From: Ruegeria sp. HKCCD8929
Lineage (GTDB): Bacteria > Pseudomonadota > Alphaproteobacteria > Rhodobacterales > Rhodobacteraceae
Reading direction: 5' to 3'
NCBI RefSeq assembly: GCF_013031405.1
Contig: NZ_WPZY01000012.1
Location: 87,523 to 151,522, forward strand
DNA length: 64,000 nucleotides
Position numbers and translations under genes: made by a program. The notes below the pieces were generated by a model that was not told where the DNA came from, made no database searches, and saw nothing but the letters and a program-made list of their open reading frames with translations. Shown here one piece after another: positions 1-7,872 of this stretch; positions within the stretch are counted from its first letter, which is position 1; each line of letters opens with the position of its first letter.

Positions 1-658
1 CGGGGGCGTTTCTGCTCTCAAATAATTCCAATGCTTCGTTCTCGTCCAAGAATACGTCGTGGGTGATGCCTGCAAATTCACGGACCCGGTTGATGCGTTC
101 CTCGCTGCAATCCAGCAGCGCGGCCAAGGCGTTCACCTTGCCCATGGGCACCTCGTTGCCCACGTAATCGTAGGGCGCGTTGTTCGAGCGCTTCAGCACC
201 CGATTCATCACTGGGTCGATGACCGTAATGATGTCTTTGATACCGGCGCTGCGTGCGAATTCGAGCGAGCCGATCATGAGTTCGCAAGTGGCGTAGGATA
301 CCGAGTTGCGGTCCTTGCCGCGGTTCAGCCGTTGAGTGTCGACGCAGAACCGGGTGGATTCCCAGACGCTGACGCTGCGGATCGGTGGTTCTCCACACAG
401 GATATCCGAGAAGACGTCTGACAACATGTGAGGGCCGGTGGTCTGCAAGGCGCGAACCGCTGCGACGACATTCCCCCCATCGTCCAGGCTCACGACATAT
501 ACAGGATCCAGGTGGTCGAACGCGTCGATTTCCTTGCCATCTTCGATCTGAACTTCCCAGCCGAGGCGATCCCCAAACACCCTGGCACGAAGCTCAAACA
601 TCTCATCTAAGACACCGCGGAACACATGCTTGTTTAAAGCATCGATAACGATGATCAT
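1..658 (-). CDS. luxI: LuxI-family acyl-homoserine lactone synthase (3' end cut by window)
   Basis: Makes an N-acyl-homoserine lactone signal from S-adenosylmethionine and an acyl carrier, in the cytoplasm. Reading the minus strand from the ATG at 658 gives 219 open codons with no stop, so the gene continues past base 1. The N-terminal half carries the invariant LuxI positions: ELRARVFGDRLGWEV (Arg, Phe, Trp), then Asp residues in DAFDHLDP, Arg in AVRALQ, and Glu/Arg in SVWESTRFCVD. A GGGGGAAAT stretch just upstream could be the ribosome site. It lies 111 bp downstream of luxR on the same strand, the usual tandem luxR-luxI order. The acyl chain length cannot be read from the sequence. Confidence 0.93.
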   Translation of the reverse strand, partial: MIIVIDALNKHVFRGVLDEMFELRARVFGDRLGWEVQIEDGKEIDAFDHLDPVYVVSLDDGGNVVAAVRALQTTGPHMLSDVFSDILCGEPPIRSVSVWESTRFCVDTQRLNRGKDRNSVSYATCELMIGSLEFARSAGIKDIITVIDPVMNRVLKRSNNAPYDYVGNEVPMGKVNALAALLDCSEERINRVREFAGITHDVFLDENEALELFESRNAP

Positions 659-706
659 TTATATTTCCCCCTTCGAGTGGTTTGTAGTGAGCCAATCGTT
701 ACCCAA

Positions 707-719
707 CTCGACGGTCGAG
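707..719. promoter_or_regulatory. 13-bp palindrome upstream of luxI, possible lux box
   Basis: CTCGACGGTCGAG is a perfect 6-1-6 inverted repeat, 49-61 bp before the luxI start codon. That is where a LuxR-type activator would bind near a -35 element. It does not match the classical 20-bp lux box, so assigning it to LuxR is inference from position and symmetry. Confidence 0.4.
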
Positions 720-769
720 ACTATTGGGGATTTCCCGTAATTCTGTGATTTTCTGAAGGGAACGTAGGG

Positions 770-1471
770 TCAGCCCGGGAAGATAAGGCCGATTCCAATG
801 GCTCTGCCGACCGCCTGGGGCGTTGTCAGAGCGTTTAGCTTCTCGCGGCTGGAACGCAAGTGCACTTCGACCGTGCGGTGCGAAATCGACAGAATATCGC
901 CGATATCCTGCTGCGACTTACCTGCTGCAACCCATTGCAATATTTCAACCTCGCGGCTGGACAGGGTCGGGTGGTACAGGATCTGGTTCAGCGAGTCCGA
1001 GGTAATGACCGAGTCGTGGATGTGAACGGCCATGGACTGAAGATCGCCGATCACATGGCTGACGAGCTTCTTCCACTCTTCCCTCGAGCAATCGCGGGTG
1101 GCGCTGAGCAGGCCGACATCCCCGTACGGTCCGCGGACCGGGATGGTGATGCCCTGATCGCCAATGCCAAAGTCGTTGGCGTCGCGGAACACTTTCTGAA
1201 AATCGGGACTGCGCTCAAGCCGGCTCCAATCAACCGGAGCGATCGAACGCTGACTCATGTGAAGCGTCGGGTCGATCATCTGGAAACCTTGTTCCTGATA
1301 ATGGTTCTTCCACCCATCATCATAGGTCACATGTCCATGAATGGACCCGGCCGCCGGGTTCAGCCCGGCATAAGCCGCATGGTCCATTTCGAACTTGTCG
1401 CACACCTGCTTGAGAAACTCAGTATACTGAGTTTCTGGCTGGGGAAGGGTGCTAAGATCAATGATTTCCAT
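770..1471 (-). CDS. luxR: LuxR-family quorum-sensing transcription regulator
   Basis: A 233-residue regulator that should bind the AHL made by the neighbouring LuxI and control transcription. Residues about 15-155 form the autoinducer-binding domain, with the typical Trp and Tyr (YDDGWKNHY), Asp-Pro (IDPTLH) and Trp (VDWSRL) positions and a Gly in the ITIPVRGPYG segment. Residues about 168-225 are a LuxR/GerE helix-turn-helix (LSSREVEILQWVAAGKSQQD, then TVEVHLRSSREKL). No clear Shine-Dalgarno precedes the ATG at 1471. It is transcribed toward luxI, and both start codons have a perfect palindrome about 50-60 bp upstream, which suggests feedback control. Confidence 0.93.
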   Translation of the reverse strand: MEIIDLSTLPQPETQYTEFLKQVCDKFEMDHAAYAGLNPAAGSIHGHVTYDDGWKNHYQEQGFQMIDPTLHMSQRSIAPVDWSRLERSPDFQKVFRDANDFGIGDQGITIPVRGPYGDVGLLSATRDCSREEWKKLVSHVIGDLQSMAVHIHDSVITSDSLNQILYHPTLSSREVEILQWVAAGKSQQDIGDILSISHRTVEVHLRSSREKLNALTTPQAVGRAIGIGLIFPG

Positions 1472-1903
1472 TTTGACTTTTTACCGACAACTTTGGCCAC
1501 CAGCATGACATAATTGCGGCAACATGTTGCCAAAGCCACGTCGCGCGTGACATTTCCCTCACGTCAGGAAGAACAGCACACTTTTTCACCTGAGGCAAGT
1601 TAATGCTATGTCAGGTAAAAATGGCGACGGTTAGGGTTTCGTTTGCGTCACCGATTGTTTCATTGCCGAAGTGGCAGGCGAAAAAAAGCCCCGAGAATAG
1701 TATAAAGCCGCGCCCAAAAGCCCGGCCAGAGGGCTGTCAGAAGGTGCATTTTTCGGCCCCGTGCCAGAGAATTGTGGCGACAGACCGCTCGGGAAAACCG
1801 CATGATCAGCTGCGATTATAGCCGATTCCATTGGCCCGATTGAGGCCTCTTTTGTGGCGAGATTTCTATCATTTCTGACGGATGAAAATCCGGATGGCAC
1901 GCC
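1472..1903. other. 432-bp gene-poor stretch between luxR and the transglycosylase gene
   Basis: No convincing coding sequence; the open frames have no recognisable protein content. It holds the luxR upstream region. This includes a 14-bp palindrome at 1518-1531 and a looser inverted repeat (ACCTGA at 1588-1593, TCAGGT at 1611-1616) flanked by T and A runs. A small RNA cannot be excluded. Confidence 0.5.
1518..1531. promoter_or_regulatory. 14-bp palindrome upstream of luxR
   Basis: GGCAACATGTTGCC is a perfect 14-bp inverted repeat, 47-60 bp before the luxR start codon. It is a likely operator for LuxR or another dimeric regulator. Its sequence differs from the palindrome before luxI, so the two genes may answer to different proteins. 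Confidence 0.45.
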
Positions 1904-2389
1904 TTACGGTTTGACCAGCCCGGTCTCTACAAGCATCCCGCGCGCCTTGGCTTCGGGGTAGTAACCTTTGGCATACAGAAAGATCGCGCGGCTTTGGTCG
2001 CCGTCAGCCAGCAGCCAGGCGCCCCGCAGGTATTTGCCCGCAAACTCAAGATTGGTGTCGGCATCCAGCAGGCCCTCGGCATTGCCCTTGTAGCCCATCG
2101 AGCGGGCAGTGGCGGGCAATATCTGCAACAGGCCATAGTAGGGACGGTTGACCGCCCAGGGCCGGTGCGTGCTTTCGCGGATGGCCAGCTTGTGGACCAG
2201 TTCGCGGGGTAGCTCGTAATGGTCCGCCCATTTGTTGATGGATGCCCGAAGCTCCGGTGTTTCATTGGGATAAAGGGGCGGGTCGAACGGTTCACCCCGG
2301 CTGCTCAGACGCTCGCTTTTGGCGCTGCAGGCAGACAGCATTGTGGCGCAGAACAGGCCGATTGCGGTTCGACGGGTCACGTGAGTCAT
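1904..2389 (-). CDS. lytic murein transglycosylase lipoprotein (SLT domain)
   Basis: Predicted to cleave the MurNAc-GlcNAc bond of peptidoglycan from the periplasmic side. The 161-residue form starting at 2389 was chosen because GGAGGT lies just upstream and the N-terminus becomes a proper lipoprotein signal: two Arg, a hydrophobic run and lipobox LSAC with Cys21. An upstream in-frame start would bury this signal. The SLT fold covers about residues 45-155, with the catalytic Glu72 in LAIRESTHRPW followed by YYGLLQILPATARSMGY. It is short for a transglycosylase, essentially the bare catalytic domain. It lies downstream of the rpsF-rpsR-rplI operon on the same strand but beyond that operon's terminator. 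Confidence 0.85.
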   Translation of the reverse strand: MTHVTRRTAIGLFCATMLSACSAKSERLSSRGEPFDPPLYPNETPELRASINKWADHYELPRELVHKLAIRESTHRPWAVNRPYYGLLQILPATARSMGYKGNAEGLLDADTNLEFAGKYLRGAWLLADGDQSRAIFLYAKGYYPEAKARGMLVETGLVKP

Positions 2390-2507
2390 GGGGCACCTCC
2401 AACTGAACGGGCATCCTAACCGCAGGTTGCCGGAGTGAAAACCGGGCATGCGAAGCAATTTGCCGGAATTTGCCGACAACGCGACGGAGTGTCCGTGCCG
2501 TGGCACA

Positions 2508-2545
2508 CGCAAACAAAAAAAGCCGCGCAGAATATCTGCGCGGCT
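2508..2545 (-). terminator. Rho-independent terminator of the rpsF-rpsR-rplI operon
   Basis: An 11-bp perfect stem (AGCCGCGCAGA / TCTGCGCGGCT) with a 3-nt loop is followed on the minus strand by a run of seven T. It sits 25 bp past the rplI stop codon. Confidence 0.92.
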
Positions 2546-2569
2546 TCTTGATCTTTGCGGGGCGCGAAA

Positions 2570-3211
2570 TCAGGCCTTGGTTTCGTCGTCCTCGGCAGGC
2601 GCCTCTTCGGCGGGTGCCTCTTCAGCGCCTGCGGCCAGCTCTTCATCTTCCGCGGCAGCGGTACCGATGTCGTCGAACAATTCGGCGATCTCGAACTCGG
2701 CGGCAGCCTCTTCCTCGGCGGCCAGTTCCTGGATCGACTTGCCCGACGCCTGCAGTTCGGCTTCTTCTTCCGAGCGTGCAACGTTCAGTTTGATCTCGAC
2801 CTCGACCTCGGGGTGCAGCTTGACGGCGACCGAGTGCAGACCCAGCTCCTTGATCGGCGCGATCAGGGCGATCTGTTTCTTGTCGACGGTGAACCCAGCC
2901 TCGGTTGCGGCAGCGGCGGCGTCACGCGGGGTGACCGAGCCGTAGAGCGATCCGGCATCCGATGCCGAGCGAATCACGATGAACTGTTCGCCATCGAGTT
3001 TCCCGGCCAGCGCTTCGGCTTCTGTCTTGGTTTCCAGGTTGCGCGCCTCAAGCTGCGCTTTCTGGGCCTCGAACGATGCCACATTTGCATCCGATGCGGT
3101 CAGCGCCTTGCCCTGGGGCAGCAGGAAGTTGCGGGCGTAGCCGGGCTTGACGTCGACGACGTCGCCCATCTGACCCAGTTTCGCAACGCGTTCCAGAAGG
3201 ATAACTTGCAT
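2570..3211 (-). CDS. rplI: 50S ribosomal protein L9
   Basis: Binds 23S rRNA domain V and helps keep the reading frame. It opens with the family signature [20 protein letters not shown] and [13 protein letters not shown], then the long connecting helix and the C-terminal domain. At 213 residues it is about 60 longer than the usual 149. The extra is a C-terminal tail made almost only of Glu, Ala and Asp, as seen in many alphaproteobacterial L9 proteins. It is the last gene of rpsF-rpsR-rplI, 13 bp after rpsR, with a strong terminator behind it. Confidence 0.97.
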   Translation of the reverse strand: MQVILLERVAKLGQMGDVVDVKPGYARNFLLPQGKALTASDANVASFEAQKAQLEARNLETKTEAEALAGKLDGEQFIVIRSASDAGSLYGSVTPRDAAAAATEAGFTVDKKQIALIAPIKELGLHSVAVKLHPEVEVEIKLNVARSEEEAELQASGKSIQELAAEEEAAAEFEIAELFDDIGTAAAEDEELAAGAEEAPAEEAPAEDDETKA

Positions 3212-3224
3212 GATCAGTTCCTCC

Positions 3225-3452
3225 TTACTTCACGGCGTAGGGCAGCAGGGCGAGGAAGCGGGCGCGTTTGATGGCGCGGGCCAGTTCACGCTGCTTCTTC
3301 GCCGACACGGCGGTGATGCGCGAGGGGACGATCTTGCCACGCTCAGAGATGTAGCGTTGCAACAAACGGGTGTCCTTGTAATCGATCTTGGGCGCGTTCT
3401 CACCCGAGAACGGGCAGACCTTGCGGCGGCGGAAAAACGGTTTTGCAGCCAT
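3225..3452 (-). CDS. rpsR: 30S ribosomal protein S18
   Basis: A 75-residue small-subunit protein that forms a dimer with S6 on the 16S rRNA platform. It has the S18 core: [21 protein letters not shown] near residues 24-44, then [20 protein letters not shown] and a basic C-terminus. It lies between rpsF (28 bp upstream) and rplI (13 bp downstream) in one transcription unit. Confidence 0.97.
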   Translation of the reverse strand: MAAKPFFRRRKVCPFSGENAPKIDYKDTRLLQRYISERGKIVPSRITAVSAKKQRELARAIKRARFLALLPYAVK

Positions 3453-3480
3453 GGTTTAATGTCCTTTCGTCAGGCGTTGA

Positions 3481-3834
3481 TCAACGGCGGTCGCGGCGCG
3501 AGTCACGCTCGTCACGCTTCTGCATCTGGATCGAGGGGCCCTCGGCGTGGCCATCGACCTTGATGGTCAGAACGCGCATGACGTCGTCGTGCAGGCGCAT
3601 CAGGCGTTCCATTTCCTGAACGGCGCCGGCGGGGGCGTCGGTTTTCAGGAAGGCATAGTGGCCCTTGCGGTTCTTGTTGATCTTGTAGGCCATCGTCTTG
3701 ACGCCCCAGTACTCGCTGTCGACGACTTGGCCGCCGTTGTCCGCGAGGACGGTGCCGAAATGTTCGACGAGGCTTTCCGCCTGCGCGTTGGACAGGTCCT
3801 GACGCGCGATCATGACATGCTCATAGAACGGCAT
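3481..3834 (-). CDS. rpsF: 30S ribosomal protein S6
   Basis: A 117-residue ribosomal protein that pairs with S18. It begins MPFYEHVMIARQDLSNAQAE and has the family segments WGVKTMAYKINKNRKGHYA and MERLMRLHDDVMRVLTIKVD. The tail after residue 100 is charged and Arg/Asp-rich. It is the first gene of the operon. The leader before it contains a long hairpin at 3871-3945, a candidate site for S6:S18 autoregulation. Confidence 0.97.
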   Translation of the reverse strand: MPFYEHVMIARQDLSNAQAESLVEHFGTVLADNGGQVVDSEYWGVKTMAYKINKNRKGHYAFLKTDAPAGAVQEMERLMRLHDDVMRVLTIKVDGHAEGPSIQMQKRDERDSRRDRR

Positions 3835-3870
3835 GTGTTCTCCTGTTTATGTCGAGGCGCATTTCAAAGG

Positions 3871-3945
3871 CGGGGCCATTTTCCTTTCGCGACCCTGCCA
3901 CGAGAGACTGCGCGGTTCATGAAACTTTGCGAAAGGATGGCCCCG
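3871..3945 (-). promoter_or_regulatory. Long hairpin in the rpsF upstream region, possible S6:S18 leader
   Basis: On the minus strand, 3945-3929 pairs with 3890-3871 to give 17 base pairs (9 + 8) interrupted only by a three-A bulge. The loop is 38 nt and contains an ACCG tract. It ends 36 nt before the rpsF start. rpsF leaders in many bacteria fold into an element bound by S6:S18, so this is a candidate, but the known consensus was not matched base by base. A possible promoter (TTGCCC at 3966-3971, 16-bp gap, TATACG at 3944-3949) would start transcription inside the outer arm, which counts against the full stem forming in RNA from that promoter. Confidence 0.4.
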
Positions 3946-4108
3946 TATACACGTCTGGTCGCCACGGGCAAGCCCTGATCGCCTGCCATCAAGGTGCCGT
4001 CCAATTTCCCCGACCCCGCCCAATTGCTGACGCTTTTCGGCTCAAGGTTGTGCATATCCCGGCAGAAGCCTGGACCAAAGAAAAACCTCGCATCAAGGGC
4101 GTAGAACG

Positions 4109-4627
4109 ATGACCGCGATTGATACCAACCTCACACAGCAGCCGGAGCAGGCACCGGCGTATGATGACTCCGTACCTGTGATGATCACTTTCGCCACGAA
4201 CTGGCGGGCGCGGGTTTTCATGTTCAGGGTCCTTGGTGCCGTATTGGTGCTGAGTGGCTTTGCCATGTGGCTGCTGCCCAGCGCGCTGGACGCCGCCGAA
4301 GTCGGTGTCTTCAAACTGGGTGCGTCGGCCCTGTTTGTCTTCGTCGGCATGGTGCTGTTGACCATGAAGCGGGTCACAAATCGCCCCGATGCCTATTTCG
4401 ATCCGGTCCGCCGCGAGTTGCGGGTTCTGCAAAAGAACGAAAACGGCCGTCCCGAGACGGTCATGCGCCGCAGCTACGACACGCTGGGCAGCGCGCGGTT
4501 CTCGGACCGGCAGGTCGAGCTGTTCAACATCGATGGCAGCCTGCTGATGCGGTTGCCGGTTGAATCGAAAGAAGTTCTCCACGCGCTGAAAACCCAGTTG
4601 ACCGGGGCGGTTGCCATTTCGGCCTGA
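4109..4627 (+). CDS. uncharacterised two-helix membrane protein
   Basis: A 172-residue protein of unknown role. After a soluble N-terminus of about 34 residues it has two membrane helices (FMFRVLGAVLVLSGFAMWLL and LGASALFVFVGMVLLTM). A cytoplasmic domain of about 80 residues follows, rich in charged beta-strand-like sequence (RPDAYFDPVRRELRVLQ, RQVELFNIDGSLLMRLPVES). Codon use and GC match its neighbours. It stands alone between the divergent ribosomal operon and the YceI gene, and a strong terminator follows. No family was recognised. Confidence 0.75.
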   Translation: MTAIDTNLTQQPEQAPAYDDSVPVMITFATNWRARVFMFRVLGAVLVLSGFAMWLLPSALDAAEVGVFKLGASALFVFVGMVLLTMKRVTNRPDAYFDPVRRELRVLQKNENGRPETVMRRSYDTLGSARFSDRQVELFNIDGSLLMRLPVESKEVLHALKTQLTGAVAISA

Positions 4628-4710
4628 ACATCGGCGGTGTTCATCCAAGAACAGACCCTGTGAAGGAATGAGGGTTGCCTGCCGCCCCAAGGCGACACAT
4701 CTTCAGACAC

Positions 4711-4735
4711 TACGCGGCCGATAATCGGCCGCGTA
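4711..4735 (+). terminator. Hairpin terminator after the two-helix membrane protein
   Basis: TACGCGGCCGAT and ATCGGCCGCGTA form a 12-bp inverted repeat around one base, followed by the T-containing stretch TCTGTAGATTCTT. The T-run is imperfect. It lies about 85 bp after the stop at 4627 and before the YceI gene. Confidence 0.7.
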
Positions 4736-4763
4736 TCTGTAGATTCTTAGTGGAGCCCCTCTG

Positions 4764-5339
4764 ATGAAGACCACCCTGCTTGCTGCTGCCCTGGCCACCG
4801 CCGCATCCGCCGCACTGGCCGCCCCCGAAAAATATGTCCTTGATTCAAGCCACAGTCAGGTTGTGTTCACCTACAACCATCTGGGCTTTTCCACTACAAC
4901 CGGCATGTTCTCGGGCTTCGCGGGCGAGATCATGTTCGATCAGGAAGACCCCGCTGCTTCCAGCGTCAGCGTCTCGATGCCCGTGACGTCCATGTTGACC
5001 GGCTGGGAAAAGCGCGAAGAGCATTTCATGTCCGAGGACTTCTTTGGCGCCAGCGACGGCGATCTGGTGACCTTTACCTCGACCGGCATCGAAGTGACCG
5101 GCGAGAACACCGCCAAGATCACCGGCGATCTGTCGATGAACGGCGTGACCAAGGCGGTGGTGCTGGATGCCAAACTCAATCAGGCCGGTGAGCACCCGAT
5201 GGCGGGCAAGCCATGGGCCGGGTTCGATGCAACCACCACGCTGTTGCGGTCGGATTTCAACGTGGGCAAGTTCGCGCCGTTCGTCGGTGATGAGGTCGAG
5301 TTGAAGATCTCGGTCGAGGCGATGAAAGCCGAAGAATAA
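4764..5339 (+). CDS. YceI family periplasmic lipid-binding protein
   Basis: A 191-residue secreted protein of the YceI/lipocalin-like family, whose members bind isoprenoid or fatty lipids in a beta barrel. A signal peptide (MKTTLLAAALATAASAALAA) is followed by the family start EKYVLDSSHSQVVFTYNHLG. Other conserved parts are the EDFFGA segment, DLSMNGVTKAVVLDAKL and ATTTLLRSDFNVGKFAPFVGD near the end. It is followed by a terminator and then, on the other strand, by a gene fusing cytochrome b561 to another YceI domain. That supports a shared redox or lipid function. Confidence 0.92.
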   Translation: MKTTLLAAALATAASAALAAPEKYVLDSSHSQVVFTYNHLGFSTTTGMFSGFAGEIMFDQEDPAASSVSVSMPVTSMLTGWEKREEHFMSEDFFGASDGDLVTFTSTGIEVTGENTAKITGDLSMNGVTKAVVLDAKLNQAGEHPMAGKPWAGFDATTTLLRSDFNVGKFAPFVGDEVELKISVEAMKAEE

Positions 5340-5362
5340 GCCGGAGCCTTCAGACAGTTTGG

Positions 5363-5398
5363 ACCGCCGGTTCCATTCGGGACCGGCGGTTTCGTTTG
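5363..5398 (+). terminator. Rho-independent terminator of the YceI gene
   Basis: ACCGCCGGT and ACCGGCGGT form a 9-bp perfect stem with a 10-nt loop, followed by TTCGTTTG. It lies 24 bp past the stop at 5339. Confidence 0.85.
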
Positions 5399-5485
5399 TG
5401 CCCTTGGGAAAGAAGCGCGCCGGGGGCACGCTGCCTCCGGCGGGGATATTTTTGAACAGAAGAAGGAGCGGGGCGCCGCGATCCG

Positions 5486-6712
5486 TTATTGGCTGCGGGT
5501 GGCGGTCAGGTTCATTGCGACCTTAACGGCGAATGCGAGCGAGCCTTCATCGGGCATCTTTGAGCCGATGCCGAAGTCGAGCCGTTGGAGTTCAAGTTCG
5601 CCCGTCACGTTTGCGGTGTCGCCCTCCATGTCGAGGGTGAAGGGAAGTGCGATATCCACCGTCTTGTCGCGGATGGTGAGCGGACCGCGGGCCTCGTACC
5701 CGGTGTCGGTCTTAACCAGTTCCGCATTGAAACTGGCGGTCGGGAAGGTCTCGGCATGGAAGAAATCGGCACCCAGGGCCTGCGCGGTAACCGATCCCAG
5801 CGAGAGCGAGCCGACCGATATGGTGACTTCGGCAGTGCCAGCAGGGCCGGGCTCGGCGGGGTCGTCGAACGTGATCGCGGCAGTCCAGTCCGCGAATTCA
5901 CCGGTGACCGGGCTGCCCAATTGCATGACCGTGATGGCGAGCGATCCCTCTTGCACCTGCCAGTCCGACTGCACCTCTGCCAGTTCGGCCCCAGCGGGCG
6001 CTGAGGCGCCATGGGTGTCGAACGCACCCACCCAGGCGCCTGCGGTCAGGGCCACACCCCACAGCACCAGAGCGGCAACGATGGGCAGCCGGGCGTGATC
6101 CTGCGTTGGCGGTTCGGGGGCTTCGGTGCTGCCGGGCAACATCCGGCGCAGGGTGAAATCCCCATCGATCACGTGGTGCTTGACCGCACCGGCGATATGC
6201 AGCCCTACGGCGATCACCAACACCCACTGCAATACCCAGTGCAGCCCGGCGGTCACCGCAGCAATAGCGGGGCCTTTTGGCACGAACGGCAGGTCCTGGC
6301 CCAACGGCCACCAGATCGGCGCGAAACCTTCGGTCGCTGCATGGTGTATCCAGCCAGTCAGGGGCACCAGCACCAGCGAGCCATACAGCAGCCAGTGCAC
6401 GGTTTCCGCGGCGAACGCCTCGGGCTTGTTCTCGGCGTTCAAAAGGCCCGGCTTGGTTTGGGTCAGGGTCCACAGGATACGGGCGAGCGCCACGAAGAAG
6501 ATGGTCACGCCAATGGTCTTGTGCAGCGAGAACAAAAAGGCGGCGCGGGCGACCTCGGCCTCCGTCGGAGTATGGGAGGGATCGTTGACCGTGTGGGCCA
6601 GATCGCTGGCGATCCAACCCAGCGGAATCACCGTCAGGATGAGCAGGGCGGTGAGCCAGTGAAAGGTCTTGGTCACGCCGCCATAGCTGCGGGCGGTGTT
6701 CGAAAGGGCCAT
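5486..6712 (-). CDS. cytochrome b561 / YceI domain fusion protein
   Basis: A 408-residue inner-membrane protein. Residues about 10-190 are a four-helix cytochrome b561 with candidate haem ligands in FHWLTALLIL, FSLHKTIGVT, VHWLLYGSLV and LHWVLQWVLV...HIAGAVKHHV. After a fifth hydrophobic segment near residue 210, residues about 230-405 form a periplasmic YceI domain (PVTGEFADWTAAITFD, ADFFHAETFPTASFNAELVK, TLDMEGDTANVTGELELQR). The fusion suggests electron transfer between a quinone pool and a lipid-like ligand held by the YceI barrel; this is inference. The companion single-domain YceI gene is the next gene and converges on it. Confidence 0.9.
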   Translation of the reverse strand: MALSNTARSYGGVTKTFHWLTALLILTVIPLGWIASDLAHTVNDPSHTPTEAEVARAAFLFSLHKTIGVTIFFVALARILWTLTQTKPGLLNAENKPEAFAAETVHWLLYGSLVLVPLTGWIHHAATEGFAPIWWPLGQDLPFVPKGPAIAAVTAGLHWVLQWVLVIAVGLHIAGAVKHHVIDGDFTLRRMLPGSTEAPEPPTQDHARLPIVAALVLWGVALTAGAWVGAFDTHGASAPAGAELAEVQSDWQVQEGSLAITVMQLGSPVTGEFADWTAAITFDDPAEPGPAGTAEVTISVGSLSLGSVTAQALGADFFHAETFPTASFNAELVKTDTGYEARGPLTIRDKTVDIALPFTLDMEGDTANVTGELELQRLDFGIGSKMPDEGSLAFAVKVAMNLTATRSQ

Positions 6713-6874
6713 CGGGGCAAGCTCCTGTAATTCGGTTGCTCCAAACCTATCCGGCTTGTGGCGTGGAACAAGGGCGTCTGACGCACAGAATACGTGTCGG
6801 GATGCAGAGCTTGTGCCGCAGGCGCTGGCAGTTTACACCCCGCGTCAACTTTTGGATCACGCGAAGAGGCCGAC

Positions 6875-7813
6875 ATGACAACCGCATTCGTTTTTCCCGG
6901 GCAGGGTGCCCAGACCATCGGCATGGGCAAGGCGCTGGCCGAGGCTTATCCGGCGGCGCAGTCCGTGTTCGACGAGGTGGATGAGGCGCTGGGGGAAAAG
7001 CTGAGTGCGCTGATCTGGGATGGCGAGATCGAGGAACTGACGCTGACGCAGAACGCGCAACCGGCGCTGATGGCGACCTCGATGGCGGCGATGCGGGCGC
7101 TGGAGGCTGAGGGTGTTTCGGTTTCGAAAGCGGCGTTTGTGGCCGGGCACTCGCTGGGCGAGTATTCGGCGCTGGCCGCCGCCGGGGCGCTGTCGGTGGC
7201 TGACACCGCGCGCCTGTTGCGGACCCGCGGTCTGGCGATGCAGAGTGCGGTGCCGGTGGGTGAGGGCGCGATGGCGGCCATTCTGGGATTGGATCTGGAT
7301 GCGGTTCGGGTCGTGGCCGAAGAGGCCGCGCAGGGTGAGGTCTGTCAGGCCGCCAATGACAATGATCCCACCCAGGTGGTGGTCTCGGGCGCCAAGGCAG
7401 CGGTTGAACGTGCGGCCGAGATTGCTAAGCAAAAGGGCGCCAAGCGCGCGGTGATGCTGCCGGTCAGCGCGCCGTTTCATTGCGCCCTGATGCAGCCCGC
7501 TGCCGATGCCATGGCCGAGGCGCTGGCCGGGGTGCAGATCAACACACCCGCCGTGCCGCTGGTCGCCAATGTCCGCGCCGAGGCGGTGACCGATCCGGAC
7601 CTGATCCGGCAATTACTGGTGGAACAGGTCACCGGCTCGGTCCGCTGGCGCGAAAGCGTGCAGTACATGGCCGCCAAAGGCGTGACCGAGGCCTGGGAGA
7701 TTGGCGCGGGCAAGGCGCTGTCGGGCATGATCCGCAAGATTGACCGAGACATCGGCTCCGAGGCGGTGGGCACGCCGGAGGACATACAGAAAATCACGCA
7801 GGAAGGCGCGTAA
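6875..7813 (+). CDS. fabD: malonyl CoA-acyl carrier protein transacylase
   Basis: Moves malonyl from CoA to ACP to feed fatty acid elongation, in the cytoplasm. The 312-residue form starts at 6875 after GAAGAGG; an earlier in-frame start would add sequence unlike the family. It begins AFVFPGQGAQTIGMGKALAE. The nucleophile Ser93 is in GHSLGEYSA and the conserved active-site His is in PVSAPFHCALM, with Arg and Gln at the expected places (LLRTRGLAMQ, TQNAQPAL). It heads fabD-fabG-acpP, with fabF further down on the same strand. Confidence 0.97.
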   Translation: MTTAFVFPGQGAQTIGMGKALAEAYPAAQSVFDEVDEALGEKLSALIWDGEIEELTLTQNAQPALMATSMAAMRALEAEGVSVSKAAFVAGHSLGEYSALAAAGALSVADTARLLRTRGLAMQSAVPVGEGAMAAILGLDLDAVRVVAEEAAQGEVCQAANDNDPTQVVVSGAKAAVERAAEIAKQKGAKRAVMLPVSAPFHCALMQPAADAMAEALAGVQINTPAVPLVANVRAEAVTDPDLIRQLLVEQVTGSVRWRESVQYMAAKGVTEAWEIGAGKALSGMIRKIDRDIGSEAVGTPEDIQKITQEGA

Positions 7814-7872
7814 GCCTTCATGACAACACGAGGTCCGGGGCAATAACTCCGGGCGCAGAAAAGGGAACAGAG

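Noticed and set aside
1631..1900. 89-codon minus-strand frame between luxR and the transglycosylase
   Set aside because: No ribosome site and no protein-like sequence; left as intergenic.
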